Notes: generated by a model not told the origin, from the letters alone. Positions 6,095 through 13,629 are shown, numbered from the stretch's first letter. The stretch is DNA of 13,655 bases from an uncultured Clostridia bacterium (GCA_948517135.1 CAORJJ010000057.1:1-13655); one strand, 5' to 3'. Numbers and translations: made by a program.

Positions 6095-6123
6095 ATTATA
6101 CTATATTTTTAGTATTATGTCAA
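6095..6123 (-). promoter_or_regulatory. Perfect consensus promoter of the 104-residue gene
   Basis: TTGACA (6118-6123) and TATAAT (6095-6100) with a 17-base spacer on the minus strand. It lies just 30 bases after the SelO-like stop, with no terminator between, so block A transcripts may also read into this gene. Confidence 0.9.
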
Positions 6124-6153
6124 CCGTTTAGGCAAGAGGAATTTATACATAGT

Positions 6154-7944
6154 TTATTTTCCATTTATTTTTATTAGTATATCATTTTCAAAAATTTCTG
6201 GCACTTTTTCAAAATATATTTTTTCACTAATCATAATTTTACCATTTCCATTTTTACTATGACTTAACATTAATTCTTCATTATTTAAAATTAATTTTGC
6301 AAAATCAATTTCTAAACTTGAATATGGTTCTAATACTAAATAGTAATAACTTTTTGAAACCTTCCAATATGTTAGAAAATTATCATACAACTTCAAGCCT
6401 AGCTCGTATTCAATATTTTTATTATAATTATTTTTAAAATTAGTATTTATTAGTGCTCTTATAATTTTATTCATAGTTTTGCTATCAATTTTTCTTGATT
6501 CATAGTCATATGATAGCTTACCATATATAGAACTTGCCCCTGTAATATAATTTCTTTCAGAATTTATTATATATTGTTTTAGTTTAACATTTTCTATATC
6601 AGTGACTTTAGAAAATAATTCATCATATTTTTGTATAAACTTCATTGCATCCATCAAATATAAATCTTTATTTTCATTCTTAACTATTTCTTCTTTAAAA
6701 AATTCTTCAACTTTTTCCTTAATAAAACCAATTTTATCATACAAAAGTTCTTCTGTATTATTTAATAATAGTTGCATTCCAGAAAATATATTATAATCTT
6801 CTGTTTCTTTTTTTATTAAGTATTTTTGAAAAAAGTTTGAAAAATCAAATAAATATGTAATATCGTCACAATTTTCAGCCACATTTGTTGCATAATAATT
6901 TGATATAAATTTCCTAGACAAACTATTGAATTTTTCACATAAGTAATCTATCTCTTCTGAAAACTTTTCATAATGTATTTTATAGTCTAAACCAATCAAA
7001 TCACAAAATCTTTTTTTGAATTCTTTATTATATGTATCATCTATTATAGAATCAATTTCTTCTTTTAAATCTTCATCTATAATAGAATTTATCATTAGCT
7101 TTTGACCTTCAATCTCATATCCAAAAAAGTTCGATTTATACTTAAATGTATTTGAATACTGTGGGAACCTAGATTTAACAAATGTAGAAGTATCAAAATC
7201 AATTAAATTTCCATATGGAGTTATATTTCCAGATGACCATGAGCCATGCAGGAATCTATCTGTAAATTTATTTGCTTCTATTTTTCCAATTTTCTGTGCC
7301 AATTCTTTTAAATTCTCTTTTGTATATGTATCCTTATTTATAATACTATTACTTATACGATATAATTCTTTTTCTTTATAATATCTTATTTCTATTGCAC
7401 AAGGTAAATAAAATTCTCTTACCTCTATATTATCATCTTCATCTAAGTATTCTTCTAAAAAATTATACTTTTCTTTTTTCTCTAAAATTGCTAATGATTC
7501 AAAATTAGGAATTATAAAATCTTTAGCTAAAATATTACTTATTACAGTTTCCTTTATACTAGCTGATAATGCATACTTTCCATTGCTATAAATTGATTTT
7601 GGAGAAGTTGCAAGTTTAGTTTTTTCACCTTTTATATTAAAATTACTTCCATAAAAAAATGCTCTTCCAGAACCTAAATTATTAGAAAGTGCAATTCCAA
7701 ACGGATCTTCTTGCATATCTGCAAATCCTTCTCCTATTTTTTCTCCAGATGATTTTTCTTTATCTAATGTAATAGAAAACATATTAGTAATTTTTGTTGA
7801 TGCCTCTTCCCAATTATATTTCTCATTAAAAATTTCTTCATATAAACTTTCATTTATATATACAACATTATATTTTTCTTTTGACTTATATACTTCTTCA
7901 CTAGATAAATATTTTTCATTTAAAAATTCTTTTATTTTTTCCAT
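6154..7944 (-). CDS. Divergent SelO/YdiU-like protein (predicted protein AMPylase fold)
   Basis: This 596-residue protein resembles SelO, a pseudokinase-fold enzyme that transfers AMP from ATP to protein hydroxyls. Matching segments in order are LGSGRAFFYG at 90-99 (SelO LGDGRA), NIKGEKTK at 103-110 (LKGAG, the ATP-contacting lysine), SIKETV at 129-134 (helix with the paired glutamate), LHGSWSSGN at 232-240 (HGVMNTDN loop) and LIDFDTS at 247-253 (the LDYG metal-binding aspartate). The Asp of NTDN, thought to be the catalytic base in SelO, is Gly 239 here, while the metal ligands Asn 240 and Asp 249 are kept. Residues beyond about 300 are unlike SelO to my eye. It is the last gene of block A; the ATG lies 6 bases after the radical SAM stop, with a weak AGGA site. 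Fold assignment is good, activity uncertain. Confidence 0.7.
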   Translation of the reverse strand: MEKIKEFLNEKYLSSEEVYKSKEKYNVVYINESLYEEIFNEKYNWEEASTKITNMFSITLDKEKSSGEKIGEGFADMQEDPFGIALSNNLGSGRAFFYGSNFNIKGEKTKLATSPKSIYSNGKYALSASIKETVISNILAKDFIIPNFESLAILEKKEKYNFLEEYLDEDDNIEVREFYLPCAIEIRYYKEKELYRISNSIINKDTYTKENLKELAQKIGKIEANKFTDRFLHGSWSSGNITPYGNLIDFDTSTFVKSRFPQYSNTFKYKSNFFGYEIEGQKLMINSIIDEDLKEEIDSIIDDTYNKEFKKRFCDLIGLDYKIHYEKFSEEIDYLCEKFNSLSRKFISNYYATNVAENCDDITYLFDFSNFFQKYLIKKETEDYNIFSGMQLLLNNTEELLYDKIGFIKEKVEEFFKEEIVKNENKDLYLMDAMKFIQKYDELFSKVTDIENVKLKQYIINSERNYITGASSIYGKLSYDYESRKIDSKTMNKIIRALINTNFKNNYNKNIEYELGLKLYDNFLTYWKVSKSYYYLVLEPYSSLEIDFAKLILNNEELMLSHSKNGNGKIMISEKIYFEKVPEIFENDILIKINGK

Positions 7945-7950
7945 TTAAAA

Positions 7951-9054
7951 CTATCCTATCAAATTATTTTTTTCACAAAATTTAATACAAAATTCGCAAG
8001 CCATACAAGATGTTTCTGTAAAATTTTCTTTTAGTATTTTTGTAGGTATTACATCTCTAAAACTTGAAGTACCATATTTTCTTATAAATCTAACATATTT
8101 ATTATTATTTAACTTTTCTAAAATTTGGGGCATTCCTTCTTCAAAATAATTTCCAATAAGTACATCTTTATGTGTATTAAATACTTCACAAGGATAACAA
8201 TCTCCATTACATTTCATAAATATTTTAGGACTTACAAACTTTCCAATTTCTCTTTCAAATCTATTATCACATTCTCCAATTAAATCATATATTGTTAGTT
8301 TCACTGTATCGATTTTTTCTTCTGTATAATCAGAATTTACATAGTAAGAATCTGTTAAATGTATTCTATCTTTTGGAAATTCACCAAACTTTTCCAAATA
8401 TATTTTATATAACTTAGATAACTGAGATTCTTCAGAATCATTTAATCTTGTATGTATAATTCCAAAGTTCAATTCTTTTCTTGTATAGTGTTTTGCAACA
8501 TAATTTATAATGTTACATATATATTCTAAAGGTATAGTTTGCTCTCCTATTGATATTTGAATTGTTGGAACAAAAAATTTATTAGTAAATAATTTTGCCT
8601 CTTCAAGCTTTTGAAAATAATATTCTACATTATTACCCCAAAAACCATTAGATATTATTTTACTAACATCTAATTTATTTTCAGAATATTTAATCATTTT
8701 GCACATATTTTCGAATTCTAAAAATGGTTCTCCACCTGTTATAGCAAAAGCTGGAATTCCGCATTCATATAAACTATCTACTATGTTTAATACTTCATCT
8801 TCGCTCATTTTGGTTTTTCCTGTTTTTATACTATTTGCAGCCATTCCACAATCTTTGCAATTGCAATTACATTTGTTTGTAATTTCAAATGTAAATTGAA
8901 GTGGTATTATATCTTCTTCTTTTTTTATTTTTCCTTCTTGCCATTTTCTAATATCTTCAAAAAATGTTTCTTTTTGAGCAGAATATTTCCCACATGTCGG
9001 TGAACTATTTGTATCGTTAATTGGTAAAAATTTACTTATAATTTCTTCTTCCAT
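7951..9054 (-). CDS. Radical SAM enzyme with extra Cys clusters (SPASM/ferredoxin-like C-terminus)
   Basis: The 367-residue protein has the radical SAM signature CX3CX2C as Cys 62, 66 and 69 in CNCNCKDC, and GGEP at 107-110 for the SAM amino group. The C-terminus adds two more sets: Cys 282, 286 and 289 (CNGDCYPC, again CX3CX2C) and Cys 350, 353, 356 and 360 (CMACEFCIKFC, a CX2CX2CX3C ferredoxin-type pattern). This suggests one or two auxiliary 4Fe-4S clusters, as in SPASM or twitch enzymes that modify peptides or small molecules. An N-terminal SSPTCGKYSAQKE segment (17-29) precedes the barrel. AGGAGG overlaps the preceding GNAT stop and lies 6 bases before the ATG; SelO-like follows after 6 bases. 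It therefore sits inside the operon. Target unknown; a nucleotide-like molecule or a small protein are both possible. Confidence 0.88.
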   Translation of the reverse strand: MEEEIISKFLPINDTNSSPTCGKYSAQKETFFEDIRKWQEGKIKKEEDIIPLQFTFEITNKCNCNCKDCGMAANSIKTGKTKMSEDEVLNIVDSLYECGIPAFAITGGEPFLEFENMCKMIKYSENKLDVSKIISNGFWGNNVEYYFQKLEEAKLFTNKFFVPTIQISIGEQTIPLEYICNIINYVAKHYTRKELNFGIIHTRLNDSEESQLSKLYKIYLEKFGEFPKDRIHLTDSYYVNSDYTEEKIDTVKLTIYDLIGECDNRFEREIGKFVSPKIFMKCNGDCYPCEVFNTHKDVLIGNYFEEGMPQILEKLNNNKYVRFIRKYGTSSFRDVIPTKILKENFTETSCMACEFCIKFCEKNNLIG

Positions 9055-9064
9055 TTGTATCCTC

Positions 9065-9514
9065 CTATAATTCTTTTTTATACCAGAATTCGTCCTCTAT
9101 CGTTTCATATAGTTTATATCCTCTTTTTTTATAAAATTCAATTGCTCTATTAAACTTTTCAAATGTACATAATATAATCTCTTTATAATTTTTTTCTACT
9201 ATATACTCCATTACTTTATCATATAATTTTTTTCCAATTCCTTTATCTCGATATTCTGACAATATATAAAAAGAATTTAATTTTATAGTTGTATCTGTTT
9301 TCTTTAATGCTCCACATGTTCCTATAATTTTATTTTGTTCATTTAAGGCTATAAAAAATTCACCTTCATTATTTTTATAAGGTTCAAAAGATTTTGTTTT
9401 GAAATAATTTTCCCATTCTGTATAACCAAATTCTCCAATTGCAACATCTATAAGAAACTGAATTATTTCATCTTTATATTTATCTTCATATTTAACAATT
9501 GTTACGTCGTTCAA
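9065..9514 (-). CDS. GNAT family N-acetyltransferase
   Basis: This 149-residue protein is a single GNAT domain that would use acetyl-CoA to acylate an amine. Motif A is FYILSEYRDKGIGKKLYDK at 82-100 with the pyrophosphate-binding RDKGIG (89-94), and motif B is NRAIEFYKKRGYKL at 122-135. Length is typical. The start codon is TTG at 9514: AAAGGAG lies about 7 bases before it and overlaps the stop of the NMNAT-phosphoribosyltransferase gene, and no ATG fits better. Coupling to its neighbours makes it a member of block A. The acceptor cannot be predicted; it could modify a pathway product or confer self-protection against it. Confidence 0.9.
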   Translation of the reverse strand: MNDVTIVKYEDKYKDEIIQFLIDVAIGEFGYTEWENYFKTKSFEPYKNNEGEFFIALNEQNKIIGTCGALKKTDTTIKLNSFYILSEYRDKGIGKKLYDKVMEYIVEKNYKEIILCTFEKFNRAIEFYKKRGYKLYETIEDEFWYKKEL

Positions 9515-9526
9515 TTAATATCTCCT

Positions 9527-11122
9527 TTATTTTAATTTTTCTATATGCCAATCACAAATATCTATAAGTAGTGTATTATCATCAAAACCTATATAATTCA
9601 TCAATTTTTTGAAGCCAATATCTGTTTGTGAAAGCTTAATATTTCCACCTATTTTTTTATAAAATTCTTTATTTAATTCCCAAATTTTTATAGACATCTC
9701 CATTTCTTTAATAGCTGGAATGCTAGCTCTACTTTTTAATGATACATAAGGTAGCATATATGGGGCTCTTGCAACTTCTTTATTTGGTAATCTAACAACA
9801 AGACCTCCACTACTTGCACCAATTATAAAATCCCTAAAATCTACAATATCAAATATTTTTTCATTAAAAATATTTGCCAAAAGATATATTTGCTCAATAT
9901 TAATCTTTTCTGGAAGTAATCCCATAACTTCTCTTATTGTTTTTCCTGTTGCACTATCATCATCAACTAATATATAGTTTCCCTCATCTATTTTGTTTAT
10001 TTGACTTTCTATTGAATCAAATCCTATTCTTCCAATTAGATTTATATATTTTTTCTGCACATCACTAATATCAAATAATCTACTGGTTTCTATGTTGTAT
10101 TTTCCTTTATAGTATGTATCTAAACTTATTGTATTTTTATTGTATAAAATATTTTCAGCAATTTCTAATTGCTTTTTCATATCAATTGTTTTTATATTTA
10201 ATTTATTTTCAAAACAATCTGAAAATAATTTTTTTAAATCTTCTAAAAAATACCTTCTAGCATTTTCTAAAATATTTTCATCTATAATCTCTTTATAGTT
10301 ATGCAAAGGAATCAATCCTTCATCACGTATAACATACTCTCCATCATCTGTGCAATAATCTTTTTCTGTTAAACTATATGTTTCCTTTTTTCTTATAGTT
10401 CTTGATGAATATGTTGAAACAATGGATTTATTATTTATAAAGAAATTATTTTTTCCTGTAAATTTTTGTTTCATTTCATTAAATATTTTACTGTATCCTT
10501 CTCTTTCAATACAAACACCAATTCCTTTATTTTCAAAGCAATACATAAATTCACTATTATCTCCACCAAACACATACACTACTTTTATTTTTTTATTTAC
10601 ATGTTTTTGCAAATATAATTCAAGTCTTTTAATTACATCTGTGAAATTTATATATGATTTTACATACATTGATTCCCAAGGATCTATCATAAGCCAATTG
10701 CTATCTTTTACAATTTCTTGGCACAATTCAACTCTTTCACTACGGCTTGTCTTACAGTAAGGTTTAGTAGTAACATAATTATCATGAGATGGAGAAAAAT
10801 ATCCACCTACAACATCATAGCCATTTTGTTTTAAAGTTTTTTTAGCAAATTCCATCATATATAAATGACCTTCATGTATTGGGTCAAATCCACCTGTTGT
10901 AAGCAAAACAACAGGATTATTATATTTGATTTTGCCTAAATTTTCAATAATTTTATTTACTGGAGTTGTTAAAAAATCCAATAAGTAAAATTCCTCATTT
11001 AGTTCAAAATCATCTAAAATAAATCCTGCTTTTATAACTGTATCTGTATTTAAATATTTTTTATAAACTTCACTATAATATTCATCTTTTAATATTTTTT
11101 CAAGATATTTATTATCTTCCAT
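9527..11122 (-). CDS. NMNAT-like nucleotidyltransferase fused to type I phosphoribosyltransferase-like domain
   Basis: A 531-residue bifunctional protein. Residues about 68-250 are a nucleotidyltransferase of the NMN/NaMN adenylyltransferase type: TTGGFDPIHEGH at 75-86 (the GxFDPxHxGH signature), GGYFSPSHDNY at 106-116, SERVELC and NWLMIDPWES at 128-134 and 142-151, FGGDNSEF at 185-192 and STYSSRTIRK at 236-245 (ISSTxIR loop). The GGYFSPSHD and DPWES stretches look more like eukaryotic NMNATs than bacterial NadD. Residues about 330-531 contain VDDDSATGKT at 386-395, the PRPP-binding motif of type I phosphoribosyltransferases, then GASSGG at 435-440. Together they could attach a base to PRPP and adenylylate the product to a dinucleotide, as in NAD synthesis. 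Residues 1-67 are unassigned. An AAGAGGT site precedes the ATG. It follows the GC-richer insertion and its terminator, and is followed by GNAT after 12 bases. Confidence 0.85.
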   Translation of the reverse strand: MEDNKYLEKILKDEYYSEVYKKYLNTDTVIKAGFILDDFELNEEFYLLDFLTTPVNKIIENLGKIKYNNPVVLLTTGGFDPIHEGHLYMMEFAKKTLKQNGYDVVGGYFSPSHDNYVTTKPYCKTSRSERVELCQEIVKDSNWLMIDPWESMYVKSYINFTDVIKRLELYLQKHVNKKIKVVYVFGGDNSEFMYCFENKGIGVCIEREGYSKIFNEMKQKFTGKNNFFINNKSIVSTYSSRTIRKKETYSLTEKDYCTDDGEYVIRDEGLIPLHNYKEIIDENILENARRYFLEDLKKLFSDCFENKLNIKTIDMKKQLEIAENILYNKNTISLDTYYKGKYNIETSRLFDISDVQKKYINLIGRIGFDSIESQINKIDEGNYILVDDDSATGKTIREVMGLLPEKINIEQIYLLANIFNEKIFDIVDFRDFIIGASSGGLVVRLPNKEVARAPYMLPYVSLKSRASIPAIKEMEMSIKIWELNKEFYKKIGGNIKLSQTDIGFKKLMNYIGFDDNTLLIDICDWHIEKLK

Positions 11123-11152
11123 AATACCTCTTTCTTAATTTATTAATACTTC

Positions 11153-11187
11153 AAAACTGGGGGAATAAATTTCATTCCCCCAGTTTT
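11153..11187 (-). terminator. Intrinsic terminator of the inserted cassette
   Basis: AAAACTGGGGGAAT (11153-11166) pairs perfectly with ATTCCCCCAGTTTT (11174-11187): 14 base pairs with a GC core and a 7-base loop, with T tracts on both strands. It ends 30 bases before the NMNAT fusion ATG, so it should block transcription arriving from the NadE-like gene. Confidence 0.92.
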
Positions 11188-11204
11188 TGTAGAACCAAAA
11201 CGAC

Positions 11205-11651
11205 TTATTTGGCAAGCTGTTCAAGTGCAGAAAGACTCATTTGCATTTCCACAAAAAGACCTATGATAATGCCTAGCCAAAAGATTACTCCCCAGATAAC
11301 AAATGCATTCATAGCTACTGCGCCTCTTTCCGACCATGCCTTGTTAATAACCCGTTCATCAGTTTTATGGTTTCCATCATAGATGACATGCGTCCTTTGA
11401 GTTTCCACTTCAACTTTAACAATCTTTCCCGCTTCTTTAGTCACACTTAACGTGTACTGGGGAAGATCTGTCTGCACAGGATCTCCGTTGAAGGTTCGCA
11501 CCGCAAGTTCAATCATCTTTTTGATGTCCTCTTGCGAGTCACCGCCAATCAGCATCCTTTTGGCAAGCCAGCTCCGATTTTCAACCATTCTTTGAGAAAT
11601 CAATACACTGATGAGAATAAGAATCGCCTGAATTACTACAAAAGCAATCAT
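11205..11651 (-). CDS. Two-TM membrane protein of unknown function in inserted cassette (148 aa)
   Basis: I do not recognise the family. Residues 1-20 form a hydrophobic helix (IAFVVIQAILILISVLIS), residues about 21-110 a soluble domain with a charged helix (SQEDIKKMIELAVRTF at 39-54) followed by beta-type segments (QYTLSVTK, KIVKVEVETQRTHVI at 65-90), and residues about 112-133 a second membrane helix (NAFVIWGVIFWLGIIIGLF). Both ends are thus membrane-anchored, with the middle domain on one face. AAAGGAGG sits 6 bases before the ATG. Base composition and codon use differ sharply from all neighbours, and it has its own promoter and terminator. Its membrane topology gives no link to the nucleotide enzymes around it, so it is probably a passenger gene. 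No catalytic motif can be seen. Confidence 0.8.
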   Translation of the reverse strand: MIAFVVIQAILILISVLISQRMVENRSWLAKRMLIGGDSQEDIKKMIELAVRTFNGDPVQTDLPQYTLSVTKEAGKIVKVEVETQRTHVIYDGNHKTDERVINKAWSERGAVAMNAFVIWGVIFWLGIIIGLFVEMQMSLSALEQLAK

Positions 11652-11709
11652 ATGGTACCTCCTTTGTGCTTATCGCACGATGAAAATATTTTTAGGATTA
11701 CGCTATTTT

Positions 11710-11738
11710 ATTATAGCACAGGTTACATAATATTTCAA
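11710..11738 (-). promoter_or_regulatory. Promoter of the inserted two-TM protein gene
   Basis: TTGAAA (11733-11738) and TATAAT (11710-11715) lie 17 bases apart on the minus strand, with a TG one base before the -10 box (extended -10). The leader of about 50 bases contains a small GTGC-TTATC-GCAC hairpin at 11666-11678 next to the ribosome binding site. Confidence 0.88.
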
Positions 11739-11758
11739 CTGGAATTTTTGGAGCGTCC

Positions 11759-12757
11759 CTAAATTTCATTCATGTATTTATTTATTACATCATAATAACT
11801 ATCCCATCCACCTTTTACACTACTTTCAAATAAATCTATATGTACAGCTGGTGATTTAGAAATATATTTATGACTATTATATTTGTGTAAATTTTCTAAG
11901 TTATTGCTATAAAATTCAAATTGTCTTTTAGATTCTTCATCTAAACTATCTATTAATTCTTGTTTTTCTTTATCATTCATATTTAAATAATTCAAATAAA
12001 TTTCAACAAAATCATATGAAGCTCCAAAAACAGTTTCATCTGTCCTAGAATCATACATATCTCCACTTGGAGTAACATTAATAATACTAGTTGGTATATT
12101 AAGCTCTCTTGCTACTTTATACACTTCTGATTTATGAATATCTGATATTACTTGAACATCAACTAATCCATCTGATGCCTTACCAACATACCCTAAATAA
12201 GCTCCCTCATCTTTATTTGTTGTACCACAAATAATTGCTCCAAAACCTGCTTGATTTAAAAGACTTGTTGTATAATAAAGAATTGGTGTTCTACTATATG
12301 GACCAAGTTGTCCTATTGCCCAGTCTTCTCCAGTTATTCCAATTACTGGCTCTAAGCTTTTTCTTATTTCATTGTTAACAGATGTTAAATCCACTATATA
12401 TGGTTTTAGTCCAAAACTTTCACATAATTCTGTTCCTCTTGATGTTGCTTCTGATTGATTTGTTACTCCTGTTGATTTTAAAATTGGTAATAACATTGGA
12501 ACAATTTTCTCAATTGGAGAATTTTCTTTTTCTGATGCTTTTTTAACAATTCCAAGTACAACAGCTGAATCAATTCCTCCACTTATTGCTATCACACAAG
12601 CTTTTAACTTTGATTTTCTCATATATGCATTTAATAAACTAGCTTTTTCTTCTATATAATTTTCAGCATCAAAATTTCTATTTTTTCTTATATTTTCAAG
12701 AATTTCTTTTAATTTGCTACTTATCTTTTTGTCAGACTGCTCATTATATACTTTCAT
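11759..12757 (-). CDS. nadE: NAD+ synthetase-like (NadE family) ATP-pyrophosphatase
   Basis: From the ATG at 12757 the product has 332 residues. It carries the N-type ATP pyrophosphatase loop SGGIDS at 59-64, a GPYSRTPILYY segment at 152-162, GTTNKDEGAYLGYVGKASDG at 178-197 (NadE GTxNxDE..GY..K.gDG) and TPSGDMYDSRTDE at 229-241 with the conserved DE. NadE adenylates nicotinate adenine dinucleotide and replaces AMP with ammonia to give NAD+. No glutaminase domain is present, so it would use free ammonia. It is longer than the usual 245-275 residues because of added N- and C-terminal helices. The ATG at 12757 overlaps the preceding TGA (ATGA) with AGGTGG 9 bases upstream; an ATG at 12784 would overlap by 31 bases. 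Downstream sequence changes composition at its TAG stop. A NAD analogue as substrate is possible given the neighbours. Confidence 0.87.
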   Translation of the reverse strand: MKVYNEQSDKKISSKLKEILENIRKNRNFDAENYIEEKASLLNAYMRKSKLKACVIAISGGIDSAVVLGIVKKASEKENSPIEKIVPMLLPILKSTGVTNQSEATSRGTELCESFGLKPYIVDLTSVNNEIRKSLEPVIGITGEDWAIGQLGPYSRTPILYYTTSLLNQAGFGAIICGTTNKDEGAYLGYVGKASDGLVDVQVISDIHKSEVYKVARELNIPTSIINVTPSGDMYDSRTDETVFGASYDFVEIYLNYLNMNDKEKQELIDSLDEESKRQFEFYSNNLENLHKYNSHKYISKSPAVHIDLFESSVKGGWDSYYDVINKYMNEI

Positions 12758-13629
12758 AGTAAAATTCCACCTTCCATTTCCCATTCATATCTTATATGTC
12801 CATCTTGAAAGAAAATTAAGTTTCGTCCATTTTCTGGGTCTGTATCTCTTGTATTTTTATTTAATGGTAATGATATACAAACATTTTGACCATTCACATC
12901 ATATATAGTTCCAATTCTTTCAAGTTCTAGCAATTTTGTTCCATTATCATCTAAATATTGTTTTATTTCTTGTTTTTGATTATCTGTTAATTTATTTACT
13001 TTTATCCAATTAGCAGCTGATTCTCTTCTAAATTCATCATTTACAGGGCGAAATGTTACTTGTTCAACTTTATTCTCTTTTGCAAATTTAATAAATTCAC
13101 TTACTTTTTCTGGTGTATCCATCATATCTTTACAACATACACAAGTAAGCCTAAGCGAAAATCCAAACTTATGTAAATATTTTATTAAATTTGGTAAATC
13201 TATATAATTATTAGCTTGTGGCATATATATATTTCTGTTTACTTCAGGAAGATGACTAACAACAGATATAGTTATTGTTGTTAACCCTTCATTATACCAT
13301 TCTTCTAAATATTCTTTATACTTTTCCTTATTAAGAGCAATTGGTATACAATTTGATTGTAACTCTACAAATGGAAAATTGAATTCTTCTAAATGTTTTA
13401 AATACTCAGTTATTTGATTTGGGAAAAGTGTAGGCTCTCCTCTACTAGTTAACATTACAGTATCAATCCCACTTCTATTAGCTAAATTTCCTGCTATTTT
13501 TAAATTTCTCCAGTTTATATTTATCTCATTCATATTATCTTGATTAGGTTTTACTCCTGACACACAAAAAGGACATGAGGCAATACATGCTTCAGTTCCA
13601 ACTACAACACTAAACATTTTAAACTTCAT
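12754..13629 (-). CDS. Radical SAM enzyme, compact form (291 aa)
   Basis: The motif CIASCPFC (Cys 15, 19 and 22) is the CX3CX2C 4Fe-4S site of radical SAM enzymes, close to the N-terminus as usual. SRGEPT at 62-67 replaces the GGEP motif, and QSNCIPI at 91-97 and SVVSHLPEVNR at 122-132 follow as barrel strands. No extra C-terminal Cys cluster exists, so it should bind only the SAM cluster. Residues 180-291 form the end of the barrel plus a short tail (DGHIRYEWEMEGG at 276-288) that I cannot assign. AAGGGG lies about 7 bases before the ATG; only 26 bases upstream are visible, so the operon may begin further right. The stop overlaps the NadE-like start, implying coupled translation and a shared pathway. 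Substrate unknown. Confidence 0.87.
   Translation of the reverse strand: MKFKMFSVVVGTEACIASCPFCVSGVKPNQDNMNEININWRNLKIAGNLANRSGIDTVMLTSRGEPTLFPNQITEYLKHLEEFNFPFVELQSNCIPIALNKEKYKEYLEEWYNEGLTTITISVVSHLPEVNRNIYMPQANNYIDLPNLIKYLHKFGFSLRLTCVCCKDMMDTPEKVSEFIKFAKENKVEQVTFRPVNDEFRRESAANWIKVNKLTDNQKQEIKQYLDDNGTKLLELERIGTIYDVNGQNVCISLPLNKNTRDTDPENGRNLIFFQDGHIRYEWEMEGGILL

Larger units (their letters stand above)
11150..11758 (-). other. GC-richer single-gene cassette interrupting the operon
   Basis: This stretch carries one gene with its own promoter, strong ribosome binding site and terminator. A hand count of 11341-11580 gives 106 G+C in 240 bases (44%), against 20 in 120 (17%) at 10141-10260. Codons such as CGG, CTG and GCG, rare in the flanking genes, are common here. 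No transposase, terminal inverted repeat or target duplication is visible. The boundaries are estimated from composition only. Recent insertion of a transferred gene between the NadE-like gene and the NMNAT fusion is the likely history. Confidence 0.65.

Noticed and set aside
10422..10760. Plus-strand open frame of 112 codons inside the NMNAT-PRT gene
   Set aside because: It lies wholly antisense to conserved NMNAT motifs and has no upstream signals. The other plus-strand frames (for example at 1820, 4893, 5272, 6602, 8699, 11532 and 12714) were rejected for the same reasons.
11123..11204. Separate promoter for the NMNAT fusion between terminator and ATG
   Set aside because: Only AT-rich TATTAA-like boxes occur, with no -35 match at 16-18 bases, because that position falls within the GC-rich hairpin.
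7951..13629. Viperin-type antiviral ddhCTP system
   Set aside because: Radical SAM plus nucleotide kinase suggested it, but neither radical SAM protein shows a viperin-like cysteine motif context, and the kinases are far away in another operon. The SPASM-like tail also argues against it.
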